DNA from: Iris pallida
Lineage: Eukaryota; Streptophyta; Magnoliopsida; Asparagales; Iridaceae
Assembly: GCA_029216955.1 (NCBI GenBank)
Contig: JANAVB010044017.1
Location: 4,610,234-4,674,233 of the forward strand
Direction of reading: 5' to 3'
Length of the DNA stretch: 64,000 bases
In this document: in pieces, positions 10,330-22,706 of the stretch
Layout: each line of letters starts with the position of its first letter
How positions within the stretch are numbered: the first letter of the stretch is position 1
The notes under the pieces: generated by a model
The model's input: only the letters and a program-made list of their open reading frames with translations
Told to the model about the DNA's origin: nothing
Database searches by the model: none
Translations under genes and position numbers: made by a program

Positions 10330-11290
10330 AGAAGCCCACAGTTCTCAGTATTCAATTCATCCGGACGGTACGAAGATGTATCGTGATATTCGCAGCATTT
10401 TTGGTGGAATAGCGTGAAGAGGGAGATAGCCCGATTTATCTCTCGATGTTTAGTTTGCCAGCAAGTTAAAGCTGAACATCAGAGACCGGCTGGACTTCTT
10501 CAACCCTTACCGATCCTAGAATGGAAATGGGAGCACATCACCAGGGATTTTGTAACTGGATTACCTAGATCCTTAGCTGGGAGAGATGCTATCTGGGTTA
10601 TAGTCGACAGACCCACCAAGGTAGCTCATTTTTTTTTCTTTTCAGGGTTGGTCAGTCGACGGATCAGCTTGCAGAGATGTACCTCAGGCAGATAGTCAGG
10701 TTGCAAGGAGTGCCAGTCAGTATTGTATCCGACAGAGATTCAAGATTCACATCGTACTTTTGGCAGAGTCTTCAGAAAAGTTTAGGGACTCGTCTCAAGT
10801 TCAGTTCAGCTTATCATCAGCATACAGATGGTCAGTCAGAACGCATGATCCAGACTCTTAAAGATATGTTGCGGTCATGTACACTCGACTTCGGTGGTTC
10901 ATGGAAAGATCACCTACATCTCGTGGAGTTCTCCTATAAAAATAGTTTCTAGGCCAGTATCTAGATGGTACCCTTTGAGGCCTTGTACGACAGAAAGTGC
11001 AGATCTCCGTTAGCATGGGATGACATAGACAAGAGACAAATGCTTGGACCAGAGATGATCACACGGACTATTGAGGTGGTCCGGTAAGTCAGAGATCATC
11101 TTCGAGTTGCACAAGTTTGCCAGCATCATTGGGCCGATTCTCATCGGCGACCCCTTGAATTTTCTGTCGGCGACCATGTATTCCTTAGGATCTCGCCCAC
11201 CCATGGCGTTATTCATTTCGGCGTACGGGGAAAGCTTAGTCCTAGGTATATAGGGTCATTCGACATTCTGGAGTGAGTAGGTGATGTGTC
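10330..11290 (+). pseudogene. Chromovirus 1 integrase
   Basis: The zinc-binding region ends with ARFISRCLVCQQVKAEHQRP (about 10428-10487). The core keeps the three catalytic acids: Asp in HITRDFVTGLP, Asp in IVSDRDSRF and Glu in GQSERMIQTL. Frame changes near 10410, 10660 and 10950 break it, and the stretch 10950-11290 carries GPY-type C-terminal remnants in several frames. Confidence 0.83.
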
Positions 11291-11588
11291 TTATCGTCTC
11301 GCTCTTCCGTCGTCGTTACGTGAGGTATATGATGTCTTCCATGTATCCCAATTGCGACGGTATATCCCAGATCCGAGTCATGTCCTTGATAATTCGGAAT
11401 TGGTTATTGGTGCCAAACTTTCGTACGAGGAGAGACCCGTATCCATATTGGACCGAAGAGAGAAGATTCTCAAGAACAAGACTATCAAGTTAGTCCGTGT
11501 TGCTTGGGGTCATCACTCTTTGGGTGAGTCAACGTTGGAGCATGAGGATGATATCCGATCGCGATATCCACACCTATTTGACTCATAA
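11291..11588 (+). pseudogene. Integrase C-terminus with chromodomain-like tail
   Basis: Reads VYDVFHVSQLRRYIPDPSHV, the typical end of chromovirus integrase, followed by a chromodomain-like tail (ILDRREKILKNK, LVRVAWGHH, EDDIRSRYPHLF) and TAA at 11586. This tail, known to direct insertion to marked chromatin in chromoviruses, supports the Tekay/Del assignment. One of the usual aromatic cage positions is replaced in this copy. Confidence 0.82.
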
Positions 11589-11714
11589 GGTATAGTGTCT
11601 TTCTTATGCCTTATGCTTTAATTCCTTGCTTGCATAAATGATTGCTTGATTGATTGCTTAGTATAACTTGCTCAACATCTCTAGCCTCTTGATTAAATTA
11701 CGAGGACAAATTCT

Positions 11715-11731
11715 TTTAAGGTGGGTAGAGT
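11715..11731 (+). promoter_or_regulatory. Polypurine tract of chromovirus 1
   Basis: TTTTAAGGTGGGTAGAGT lies directly before the 3' LTR and primes plus-strand synthesis. Bases 11589-11714 are 3' untranslated sequence with the family block CGAGGACAAATTC. Confidence 0.8.
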
Positions 11732-14256
11732 TGTCACCCTCAGATTTCGTTATACGTATTTTGGTATACGTGTACGTATCTCGGACCCGTATTTTGACTT
11801 GTCCTAACTGGCTAGCCTTGGGTTTTTGCATTAGCATGGTTAATTAGCATTTCGTGGTTCGTGTGGTCTATTTTGGCTTTGGCATGCATCGGGTTCGGTT
11901 GGGTTCGGCTTGGTTTGGCATGGTTTGGGCTAGTATGCAAACCCCTACCTACCACCATCCATCATTTATTAACCCAACAACCCTTCCCTCTCTTCATTCA
12001 TTTTTTCATTAACTCCTTCTTCCTCATAACTCTCTCTCCACCTACCAAGAGAGAGGCTTAGGCAAGTGCAACTTGCTTCATGGAGGAACTCTAATTTTGT
12101 TGTTCCATTGTCTTCCTCACGAGATTCTAAGACACTTTAGTACTTAGCATTTTCAATTTCCATAATTTATTTCTTGTAGATCCAAGTTTGTTGTATTTTT
12201 GGATTTCTTGGATTTGATCTATCAAAATTTATTATTTTCAAATTTAGAGTTCCATGCAGTAGGAATTTCGACCCTACGCAAGTTGGCTTTTGAATGGTTG
12301 GATCAAGTTTTGGCTGAGATGGGATTTCTTGAGTTCTTGAGTCCCATGGTTGCATGTCTCGGCCTTGGGGAGATGGCGAAGCCTTTAAGCACACGTGTTT
12401 ACATGCCTGCGTAGTGTATTTTCCTTTACGCACACGTCTTTACGTGCCCGCGTAGTGTTTTCCCTTTACGCACACGTGTTTACGTGCCCGCGTAGTGTTT
12501 TTCCTTTATGCACCCGTATTTACGGGCCAGCATAATCTGTTCTACACTGAGTTGACCCGATCTCTACGCAGGGGCTACTCTCGCTCGCGTGGAGTGCTTG
12601 CTAGCGTAGAGTCTCGCTCGCGTAAACTCTTCCGCTCGTGTGGAGTGCCCGCTCGCATAGACTCTCTCACCCACGTAGAGTTTCACTCGCGTGCAGTCTT
12701 GCTCGCATAGAGCTGTCCTTCCTTGGTCTTGTCCGCGTAATGCTATTTTACTCTCGGGGTCCCCCTTGGCCTAGCGTAGTTTCGCTAGCGTAGAGACTTG
12801 AGCCCCTTGGCATACCCTGTTTGCCCTTTTATATGTTCTTGCAACTTTGTCATGAGCTTGATAATCACGAATTAGATTATATGGTTGGAATGATAATTGT
12901 ACACGGCATGGTATAACAAGTAAACTGATATGACATAACATGGCATGATATGACAAGTAAGCCTGATGGGAACTATTGAATGTTGTTGCGACGGCTAGCA
13001 CGACATGACAAGAATGAATGGCCTGGACACCATGGACGATTGTGTTTGTACAAATGAACCAGTATTATCTTACATCATGTCTAGGGCATGGACCCCTGAG
13101 TACCACGGTCAGGGGTACCTACTGAAACTAGTTAAGGCTAAATAACTAGAATAATCCAGTAGTCATGAAGAGATTTCCAGCTACAGGCAATCCCGTTATC
13201 TGGACGCCCCATCATGGGATTTGTAGCCTGCCGTCGAGTAGGGCATATATCCAGCACACTGTCATATGTTGCACCCTCCAAGCTACTTAAGGGTACATGT
13301 GTTTCTTGGACGATGTACCCACATGAACTCAACCCCTAATGTCGTCTGGATAACCTGGATGGTCTGCAGGGCTTATGGCTGTTGGAACATCTTATTGCAT
13401 CTTGCTAGTAACTATGCCTGTGATAACCCTAGTTGTTAAAGTATCAAGCCGTACTTATTTCTTGGCCGTGAATGTTGGATGGAGTCTAACCAGTCCAAGC
13501 CTTGTCTTGTTCCAGTACCTGGCTACTTCGGAACATGATTGCTTATGCTTGCCTTATCAATAACTGATCGAATAATTTCTCATCCTCTTGACATTTATTG
13601 CCCTATTTAGATTTCATGTCTTATTATTATCTTTCTAATTTTATGTTCTGATATTATGGTTTTAGTTCTTAAGTGAAACCTCCTTTGTGGCACTTGCTAT
13701 TTCTAGGATCTGACCCAGCTGGTTTTGCATGGCCAGATACCGGAGAAGCTCCAGAGGATCTCCCTACCTTCCAGCCAGATGGTGACCACCAGGCGTAACC
13801 CTGGCAACGAGTGGGTTTTATTTTTGCTCTCCCACTCTATTGTAAAAGTATTCTTTTGAGGCGTTTAGCCAACGAGCACGTGTTAGCTCGATTGTACTTT
13901 ACTTACTGTCTGCCTACGGACTGTAGAATGATTAACAAATCCTAGGGTTGATCATGTATGACTAAAACTCGTTCTAGTCTTCACATTTATTATGACTAGC
14001 TTCATGATCATCCAAATATGTAATGTATGGGACGCCTTACTAATATATATTTGGTGCTCTGACATCTTATAACTGCTATTACTTGCTTGAGATTGAGACA
14101 ATAGGCTTGTTCATGACCATAAGTGACTGATGGCTTGTAGTTAAACCATCATGTATCTAGACAACCGTGACCGTATAACGAGGTGGGTTGCACTTCAATA
14201 TACATAGCTGGCTGTGTCCGCCCCCGCTCTCCAGTATTCTGGTTCTGGACGTGACA
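11732..14256 (+). repeat. 3' LTR of chromovirus 1
   Basis: Pairs with 4255-6774 and is followed by GCAGG at 14257-14261. It carries the same 42-bp repeat tract (about 12384-12535) and GCGTAGAG-rich tract. Confidence 0.92.
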
Positions 14257-14261
14257 GCAGG

Positions 14262-15770
14262 CATGCATGCTGTGATTATAGCACAACATACAGTTCTACC
14301 AGTCGCGAATCTGATTCCGACTCAAGAACCTGTGACAACATCAGTTCCCACCAATATTGATATGGGGGTATAATCTCCGCATACCGCTTCCATTCCTACG
14401 TAGGCTATTCCTAGTCAATCTGGTACAGGGGGTGGTACTTATCATGCGGTACCCCCTCCTAACACATTGAATCAATCCACTACTCAACAATCAACGGAAG
14501 ATACCAATGAGGCCGTAAAACTTTTATGTACTCAATTTAAAGCTTTCAAAAAAAAAGATGGCCTGCAGAAGCTTGGGATCAAACTGCCCTATCCCATAGA
14601 ATGGAAAGAGGTCCAATTTCCTCCTAAATACAAACCCCCTATTATTATACTGTTTGATGGCAACACGTCTCCAAGTCAATACCTCAATCACTTTAAAGTA
14701 ATGACTGATCAACTTCGACTAAATGATGCTCTTCTTACTAGAGTATTTGTTGGTTGTTTAGTTGGTGCAGCATATGACCGGTATCGTAGTTTACCAGATG
14801 GGTGTATAACCTCTTTCGCCGACTTTAAACAAATATTCTTGGAATGATTTTATGAGGGAACCAACGACATGACTATGTATGCTCTCATCAAAATCAAACA
14901 ACGAAATAATGAAACGACTGAACGATGCATTGAACGGTTCCATCGTGAAGCATTCAAAATGCCTCTCGAAACTCCAGATGCTTTAACTATAGACACTTTT
15001 AATTCAAACTTATTACCTATAATCAGCATGTCGACAGAATTAACACAGTTCCAGGATTGGCCTTCTTTCATAATGAACGCCAAAGCCGCAGAAGAGAGCG
15101 CTGACAAATTCAAGTAATTAGGCATTCAAATGCCTAATCTTGATAAAGATAAACGTGCTACACCAAATAATAATGGCCGTCAGAACAATCATAAGAGCAA
15201 GGAAACTTTGGTCTTAACCTCAAAGGCAAAGAAGCCCTAGCCATCAATATAATCAGCAAACATCTACCCCTACAGCACCACCACAATGGGTACCTCATCC
15301 AAAAGAAGAATACTCTTTCGATGAAGATGATATCATGAGTATCTTTGATTGCCTCATCAAGAGCAATAAACTCCAACTGCCAGAACCTAAATGGCCAGAT
15401 GAAGTTGCTAAAACTGACCATCCTAAATATTGAGTTTACCACAGGTTTATTGGACATCCAACTCGAGCGTGCTATGTGCTCAAGGGTAAAATTCAAGAGA
15501 TGGTCAATTCTGGTGCAATCACTCTCCAACAAGACGAGAAAACTGTAATGGCTAATATCGTCTCTTTACAGTTTGGAGATTTTCTAGCTCAACTTGTGCA
15601 GGACGGCGTCATCCCCATTCCGAGAACTACTCTGGAAATTGTTAATCTTCCACCTGCACAAACAGATGGTCTTGTTCCTCTGTCTACTGATAAAGGGAGA
15701 GATTATATGGATCCATCCAGACTTAGTGGCGGACTTTGAAACACCATCTTCTTCCACCAAGTCCAAGAAG
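14262..15770 (+). pseudogene. Tat gag, main part
   Basis: Continues the frame cut at 4250. Capsid sequence includes IKLPYPIEWKEVQFPPKYKPP and YRSLPDGCITSFADFKQIF, typical of Ogre-type gag. In-frame stops at 14371, 14398, 14845 and 15115 are all explained by single C-to-T changes of CAA, CAG or CGA. A one-base frameshift near 15220 moves the rest into another frame, which holds the C-terminal His/Cys block (HRFIGHPTRACYVLKGKIQE, 15441-15500) found at the end of Tat gag; one of its Cys codons is TGA. Confidence 0.8.
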
Positions 15771-15954
15771 GCCACTAAAAATAAATCATGTCACATGATT
15801 TCATTTGGTGAGCATTGTCTTCCACCTCTAACTGCTACCTTCATCCCGGTAGCAGATAATCCTTCTTTTTCTCCCCCTGATAAGACAATATTATCAAAAT
15901 CAAACACCAAATACCAACCAGTTTTCCATTTGTACGGTCCACAATCTCCTGAAC

Positions 15955-16080
15955 TCATGACGAAGATAGGATATGATCTACAAAAGGCCTATGGTTTGAA
16001 TCATGAAAAGAGATCTCCTGTACCTCTTTCTCTATGTCTTTCTCATAACCAATCTCGGGTTGGTTTGGGTTACTGGACAA
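15955..16080 (+). pseudogene. First G-patch-like segment of Tat Gag-Pol
   Basis: MTKIGYDLQKAYGLNHEK ... RVGLGYW resembles the glycine-patch-like motif (hydrophobic-GYD...G-G...GLGY) that occurs in the linker of Ogre-like polyproteins. A second copy lies after the protease at about 17721-17850. The role is unknown; in cellular proteins G-patches bind RNA helicases or nucleic acid. Confidence 0.5.
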
Positions 16081-16378
16081 ACTCTCCATCTTGCCAAAAG
16101 AAACCTTCTAAAAATAAAACCCAGGTAAAGAGTTGCAATATGGTGTCCTTTGAGCCTGTATCCGAAGAAAAAGTCCTAACTGGTACCAGATCGGGGAAAC
16201 CTTACTTAAGAGACTATTCAGAAGGTCAAAAAGACCTTGCTCCAGCTCTGGAGGCTCCCAAGCATCATCTTCTCCTGTTGTCAATAATCCATCAGCTTCA
16301 TCATCCCTGATAGAGCCAACTCTTCCCAAACCGACGACAGCCGACAAAGGAAAATAGCCTATCCGTTTCGATAAAGTA

Positions 16379-17215
16379 TTGAAGAAGACTTCATCCTTGG
16401 GACTTGAGAAGCCGTATAACTTTGATATACTGGCTCAGCTAGCCAACACTCCGGTAAGATTGTCAATTTTTGAGCTACTCCATCTTTCGAGGGAGACTCG
16501 AGAAACATTGAGTGAAGCTTTAACGCAAGCTGATACTTGTCTAGCACTTTTCAAGAAACTAGAGGATGAGCCTATAACATGCCTTCATTGTCATAGTGTG
16601 ATGGAACTAATGCCAAATATCACCTTTACACAAGACGATATGCTGTTAGAAGATAATCATCATGATCGACCCCTCGACATCACGAGATATGTTGATATCA
16701 TGAAGGTTGATCGTATCCTGATCGATCCTGGGTCTGTGCTCAGCATCATGCCAAAGACTCTACTAGATGCATTGAAGATTCTCGTACACAATCTTTCGAC
16801 AACCATCACGACAATCCTGGGATTCAATTCTGGGAGAAATGAACCTTTGGAAAAGATTCGCCTAAAAGTTCAAATAGGCAACCTTCGTACAAAGGTTACT
16901 TTCTACATGATTGATAATCACGGCTCTTACAATACTTTGCTGGAAAGACCCTTTCTGCATGAGCATAACATTGTACCATCCACTTTACATCAATGCTTCA
17001 AATATGTGGATGTCAATGGAGAAGTCCAAAAGGAAGTAGCTGATTTAAATCCTTGCAGGGGCATTGAAGCATATTTTACGAACTCTCGGATGTACAAAGA
17101 GGAGTTCATGAAAGTTGTATTAGCAATGGATAGTGAGGAAGATCAGAAACATACTTCAAAAGATGTTCTCATGATCCCTGTCAAAGGACGTGCTATTTGT
17201 CCCTCTTCTTCTTAG
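16379..17215 (+). pseudogene. Tat aspartic protease region
   Basis: An open stretch of 278 codons. The retropepsin core starts near 16,690: VDRILIDPGSVLSIMPKTLL gives the active-site Asp (DPG where DGG or DSG is usual), and HGSYNTLLERPFLHEHNIVP is the conserved second half (ILLGRPWL in relatives). The stop at 17213 is followed by the linker. The catalytic Asp is kept, so it is one of the better preserved parts. Confidence 0.78.
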
Positions 17216-17218
17216 ACA

Positions 17219-18341
17219 TTGACAATACATCTTTCCTCTCATAACAAACAGCCTTCTACTTTAGAAAAAGAACAAAGGGAGCTCACCTCTTCTGAGCCTC
17301 TTGTTATCGACCTTCGTCGTAAAAAACCTTCTTCTTCTCCTTCTCCTCCTCTGGTTATCAACCTTACTAAGGCTTCTGTGAAGGCTAAGAATCATGTTGT
17401 AAATGATGATGTACAAATCAATAAAGTAGCATCTCCTTTACAGTATACTGATGTCCTTTATTATACTTGATGTTATTTAAAAATATTAGATAACTTCGAA
17501 CCACTTGCCATAGGAGCAGTTGAAGCTTCCCCAAATGAAGTATTGCTCGAGCCAATGTAGGACTCCTTCTTCTTAGTTCCTTCCAGGAAGAAAGATGAAC
17601 TTTCTATACTTTTTAGTAAAGGAATAGAACAAAAAATCACGCCCGACAGTAAACAAGAAAATCACGATAACGGAAGACTTCAACTACGTCGTTATAGTCA
17701 GCAATCAAAGGACATCATCTAAAAGATGGGCTATAATTTTAAAGTTGGTCTCAATGACGGCAAAGGAAGGCGAACTCCTATTCGTATTCCTGCTCTGAAA
17801 GGAAAATCACAATAATACTACAGCAAAACGAAGCGAGGATTAGGTCATACTTCACCAACTCTGACTCCAGAAGCCTCCGAATCCGAGGAAGAAGAACGAT
17901 CTAACTCTTCGGATTCTATATCAAGGGATTCAGACACCAGTGTAGGGCACGTCCATCGCGTGACTCTGTCTTCCAATTTGGTGACTGCCGAATTCTCGGA
18001 AGATGATGAAGACTTTACCGAAGCTTCTGAATCTGATCCTTGGGCACAAAAGATGGATACTCAATGGAGCTTCGCTTTGAGCAACGTGAGCCACCTACTG
18101 AAGATAAGCTGGTTCAAGTCAATATTGGAGATAAAATTGCCCAAAACCGATATTTGTCAGCAAAAGCCTCCCTGAAGCGGATAAACAAGAACTAATCCAA
18201 CTCATTAGAGAATACGTTGATGTATTCGCTTGGAGCTATGAAGACATGCCGGGGTTGGATCCTCAGATCGCTACCCACAAGCTTAATATTCTGCTAAATA
18301 TGAGGCCAGTTAAACAGCAACAACGTCAGTTTTGACCTGAC
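17219..18341 (+). pseudogene. Tat linker between protease and RT, with second G-patch-like segment
   Basis: A low-complexity Ser/Pro and acidic region with several stops. It includes MGYNFKVGLNDGKG ... TKRGLGHTSPT (17721-17860), a better G-patch-like match than the upstream copy, then an acidic Ser-rich tract (about 17870-18060). In Ogre elements an intron can sit between protease and RT; I cannot show splice sites here. Confidence 0.6.
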
Positions 18342-19651
18342 ATGATGGATGCCATAGAAGCTGAAGTTAAGAAACTCATCGCCTACGGTTTCATCAGAGA
18401 AGAACAACATCCGGACTGGGTGGCTAATGTTGTCCCAGTTTTAAAGAAGACAGGGAAAGTCTGGGTCTGCATCGACTTCAGAGACCTTAATGAAGCTTGT
18501 CCCAAAAATGAATTTTCTCTTCCGATCACTGATGTCATGATTGACAATACTTGCAGATTTGAACGTATATCCTTTATGGATTGATTTTCAGGATATAATC
18601 AAATCAAGATGCATCCAGAAGATGAGAAACATATATCTTTCCGCACTCCTCTTGGAGTCTATTTCTACACTGTCATGCCATTCGGTCTTAAGAATGCTGG
18701 TACAATTTATCAGCGGGCCATGAGTAACATCTTTCGTGATCATTTACGAAAGACTGTTGAATGTTATGTTGACGATATTGCTGTCAAAAGTCGTTTAAAA
18801 GAAGAATATATTCAAGATTTGAGAACTATTTTCGATCTAATACGCCAGCATCAACTTAAGATGAATCCTACCAAGTCATTCCTTGGAGTCTCTAGTGGCA
18901 AATTTCTTGGATTCGTTATTACCTCTAAAGGTATACACGTTGACCCTGAGAAAATCAAATACATTCAAGAGATGCATCCTCCACGCAACCTAAAAGAGCT
19001 ACGAGGGTTCCAGGGACGGCTTGCGTACATCAGGAGATTCATCTCAAATCTCTCTAGACGCTGTAGACCGTTCACTCAACTTATGAAGAAAGGTGTGTCA
19101 TTTATTTGGACTGAAGAATGTCAACAAGCATTTGAAGATATAAAGCGGTACTTGATGAACCCTCCAGTTCTAGTGCCTCCAGTTTCAGGAATACCTTTCC
19201 TGATGTATGTTCGAGCAATGGATCACTCCCTAGGTGCTTTATTAGCTCAGAAGAATAAAGAAGGTCATGAACAGGCTATCTACTATCTTAGCCGTATGAT
19301 GGTTGGAGCCGAGCATCGATACACTCCAGTAGAAAAAGAATGTCTAGCTTTGATGTTTGCTGTTCAAAAGACGAGACATTATATCACTGGCCAAACTATT
19401 CATGTTATTCTAGAGTTAACCCTCTCAGGGTCCTGATGAAGAAGCCCAGTACACTCAATTCTATGCTTGTAACATGGGCCATATTGTTAGCACAATATGA
19501 TATAGTTTATGTTCCTAAAAAGTCTGTTAAAGGTCAAGCCCTTGCTGACTTTCTAGCAGCTCATTCAGTTCTCGAAACATCAAAACTCTACGATGAGATT
19601 CCAGATGAAACCTTGGATTCCAACATAATTTCGGAAGAAATTCTTATTTGA
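18342..19651 (+). pseudogene. Tat reverse transcriptase and RNase H
   Basis: Blocks in order: VLKKTGKVWVCIDFRDLNEA, the FSGYNQIKMHPED block preceded by an in-frame TGA (about 18582), FGLKNAGTIYQRAM, ECYVDDIAVKS with the intact YVDD catalytic pair, LKELRGFQGRLAYIRRFI, then gypsy RNase H with MYVRAMDHSLGALLAQ, YTPVEKECLALMFAVQKTRH. A frameshift near 19425 moves the end (QYDIVYVPKKSVKGQALADF) to another frame. RT active-site residues are intact. Confidence 0.88.
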
Positions 19652-20005
19652 CGTTTATTCTTTGATGATGCATCCAGAATTGGACCAAACGGTGCTATTG
19701 TTGCTGGAGTCGGAATCGTCCTCGTCTCACCAGAAGGGTTAGCTATCCAAAAAGCTTATTCTTTAGATGAATCGTGTTCCAACAATGTGGTTGAATACAA
19801 TGCTCTGCTCGTTGGTCTCCAATTGGCTCAACAATTAGATATTGATTATCTTGAAGTTTACGAAGACTCCAAACTGATTGTCAATCAAGTAAGAGGCACA
19901 TACGAAGTTCGACATCAAGATTTGGTTCCATATCATGATGCAGCGATCAGGATGGCCACTTCATTCAAAGGCTTCTTCATCGAGCATATACGTCGAGCAT
20001 GTAAC
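19652..20005 (+). pseudogene. Tat second RNase H (aRNH), cut at its end
   Basis: A second, archaeal-type RNase H follows RT-RNase H, the diagnostic feature of the Tat branch. Seen: LFFDDASRIGPNGAIVAG, NNVVEYNALLVGLQLAQQL, LEVYEDSKLIVNQVRG, HDAAIRMATSFKGFFIEHIR. The catalytic D-E-D are in the DDASR, VEYNAL and YEDSKL motifs. The last catalytic motif (EADALANLA) is found at 31953, on the far side of the inserted element; the frame is continuous when the duplication is counted once. Confidence 0.82.
20001..20005. repeat. Target site duplication of the antisense non-coding element, left copy
   Basis: GTAAC; the right copy at 31948-31952 is ATAAC, one substitution. Confidence 0.8.
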
Positions 20006-21897
20006 TGTAATGCCCCAGTCCCAAAAATAGAAGGACTAGAACGTAACCATGCCAGCTGTATACATACGAAGTATAAGAACCCTCGTATATATACATAAGC
20101 TGTAAAATGCAGTAACCAAGGTACTAAATCTCATCCACAAAATAAATAATGATATAAAAGCAACTTTTGAATTTGTCATGTATACATTCGTTGGGCGGAG
20201 ACAAATCCACTACCAACAAATTTTAATAGGAAAGAAATATACAAGGAAAGGAATTTGGTAGAGAAAATGAGATGACGATCCAAGAGCAACATCTCGAAGA
20301 ATAGAGCGCAAGTCGTGGCCTTACCTAGAGCACCTGCAAAAATCACAAGACACAACTGGAGAGATAACCAGGTCCTCAAAGGGACGTAACAAGATACAAT
20401 AAACATTCCATATAAATACTAAATATAAAATATGCCACAATCTAAGAAAGTGACAAGACATAAATAAGGTAACCAAACCGTACTAAAGTGAACATGCAGT
20501 TGAGAACAAACCTTTCGTCGCATGAGCCCTGGCTTTAAATGGGATCTGGTATAGTCCCCACTTGGGCACCAGTGACCTAAGCGCATGACGTTCAAAAATG
20601 ACAATGGCCAACCTGAGAGGCTCATACCCGTATCTCCAGCGGAGCTTCCGGGTTACAAGGGAAGTGCAATCAAAGCCCATACGACAAGGAAATATTCTCC
20701 CCACCCAATGTACCTATCATGTCGCATCCACGACCATGTAACACTACTAACCGTCAAGTCTTCTAACATATAACTATTGATTGTTAGACCTAACGCACGT
20801 CCTGTACGCATCAGTGATCAGCCAACACGCAAGTCTGTAGGCTATATGCTACTCACAACTCACACATCTCGTGGCACATCAGTGTCAAAGTTTATGTAAT
20901 GCACTAAACTAGTGGTAGTCCCTTAACTCTAGGTCCATATGCAATCAAAGGATAAATAACAAGGTACAGCTAATATCACTGAGCAGGCAGTAAGTCAGAA
21001 ACTGTAATAATGGTACAGCAAAAAGAACTGGAAATAAATACATAGTGATATGCAATAAATAAACGCAAACTAATTATAAACAGTAAATTATGACAAGATA
21101 TCTTGCCTGGTGTTTCGCCTGGTGGTGCGATGTTCTGCTACGTCCCAACAGTCCAATAGCCACGATGGAGGCGTAGGGATCCGAAATCACGAAAAAAAAG
21201 GACGAACGATCAGTTACGTTCAATGGTAATAATTGAGAGGAATTTTTGGAAACAATCACATCTACAAATTTTTAGAAAATTATTTTTATAAAAAATATTT
21301 ACGTAGTTACATGAAAATACTTTACATATACAATTTGGGAAAATATATTTTTATTCGGCAATTATATGTCTTGAAGAATAAAAATACGCTAGGGTCGTAA
21401 AAACTGATTTTTCATTAGACATAATAATTGTAAGCAGTTATAAGTAAAATCATTTTAGATTGGCAACTATATATTAGCAAAAAAATATTTTATATAAATA
21501 CTTGAAAGAATATTTTTTTTTTTGATAATTTGGAAACTGCCTTTCTGTTGGATATAAATAGTTTTAGGCTAAATGCTTTAAAAATATGGAGAATTGTTTT
21601 TATGGCTAAAATGTAACTTGCTTATAACAAAATATTAATTTTGTTATAATATCCCCAATGGTAAATATGTTAATAACTAATAGCTACCTACTAATCGTAA
21701 ACATTGTAATTAATACTAATAACGACATTATTAATAGTAAAAATCATACTGACAAAGGACAATTTTGATAATAGCTATAAGTTTAATACCAAAATATTAC
21801 TCTACACTAATAATGAATATAATAATAATAGTAACAAGAATAATATATAAACATATAATACATAAAAAATCAATAAGTTAGCCAATCACTAATGTAA

Positions 21898-21906
21898 TAG
21901 AAGGAA
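21898..21906. repeat. 9-bp target site duplication of the MULE-like element, left copy
   Basis: TAGAAGGAA; the right copy TTGAAGGAA is at 22707-22715. The other LTR has a single uninterrupted TAGAAGGAAAGAT (about 30002), so this is an empty-site comparison within the same window. Confidence 0.8.
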
Positions 21907-22706
21907 GGCTTAATTGCAATTTGATATCCTCAACTATTTTAGTTTTTCAACTTAATACCCTAAACTTTTTTTGTAACAACTTGATACCCTGAAATTTTTT
22001 TGGACGAAAATACCCCTAATAAACTACGCCCTTCCCAGACACACCTCCCCCCAACCCCTCCCCCACCCAAGCCCCCCCTCCGGCCATCCGTCCGCCCCTC
22101 GGCCCCCCGCCGGCCATCTGCCCGCCCCCTTCCGACCCCCACGACCACCCGCCCGCCCCCTCCCAACCCTCCTGCCATCTCAAATGGTAGTCGACTACAG
22201 ACTTAAATCATTTTTATGTTCCGACAACAGCAGAAGAAGTCCAGCCACCTTCTCCCCACACTTGCATACCATTTGATCAGATCTGCATCATCCAAATAGA
22301 GAAGAAGCTTTATTGGCCGAGGCCTTCCCATGGCATTGGTAAACTTGGCCAACTTAACTGCTTTCCTTATAAGTTCTACAGGTGCCTCCAACCCCTCCCC
22401 CTCCCTACCATAGCCCTCCTCCACCCCTCCCCCTGCCACCCACCAGCCAAACGTCCGCCACCCCCCCTCTCCAGCCACCGCGCATGTCCGAAGAGAGAGG
22501 GCAGGGGGTGGTGCAGCCGGAATGGGAGGAGCGGGGACAACGGTAGGGCAATGGTGAAAGAGAAGGGTAATTTTGTCCTTTTTGAAATTTTGGGTATCAA
22601 ATTGAAAATATTAAATAGTTGATGGTATCGAGTTGTTGAGTAAAAAAGTTTAGGGTATCAAGTTGAAAAACTGGTATAGTTGAGGGTATCAAGTTGCAAT
22701 TAAGTC
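21907..22706. mobile_element. Mutator-like non-autonomous element with long TIRs, possible Pack-MULE
   Basis: An 800-bp insertion present in only one of the two LTRs. Ends are inverted: GGCTTAATTGCAATTTGATA at left and, reversed, GACTTAATTGCAACTTGATA at right, with similarity extending about 120 bp. A 9-bp TSD and long TIRs point to the Mutator superfamily. The interior has two C-rich tracts (about 22030-22175 and 22380-22480) around a moderate-GC segment at about 22205-22380 that reads as protein on the minus strand (see separate entry). No transposase. Confidence 0.75.
22205..22380 (-). pseudogene. Possible captured exon inside the MULE-like element
   Basis: On the minus strand the segment is open for about 58 codons and reads LIRKAVKLAKFTNAMGRP followed by LLLYLDDADLIKWYASVG, a compact mix of charged and hydrophobic residues unlike the flanking Pro- and Gly-rich low-complexity sequence. 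A CTGTAG just upstream (about 22378) could be a former splice acceptor. I do not recognise the protein. It could be chance coding. Confidence 0.35.

Larger units (their letters stand above)
4255..14256 (+). mobile_element. Tekay/Del-type chromovirus 1 (full length, inactive)
   Basis: A 10,002-bp Ty3/gypsy element with LTRs of 2520 and 2525 bp, TSD GCAGG, gag with zinc knuckle, protease, RT, RNase H, integrase and a C-terminal chromodomain-like tail, then the polypurine tract. Long LTRs plus the integrase-linked chromodomain are typical of the Tekay/Del chromoviruses of plants. LTR identity is about 92-96% by eye. Frameshifts in pol, a stop in gag and two lost catalytic aspartates show it is dead. 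Confidence 0.9.
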
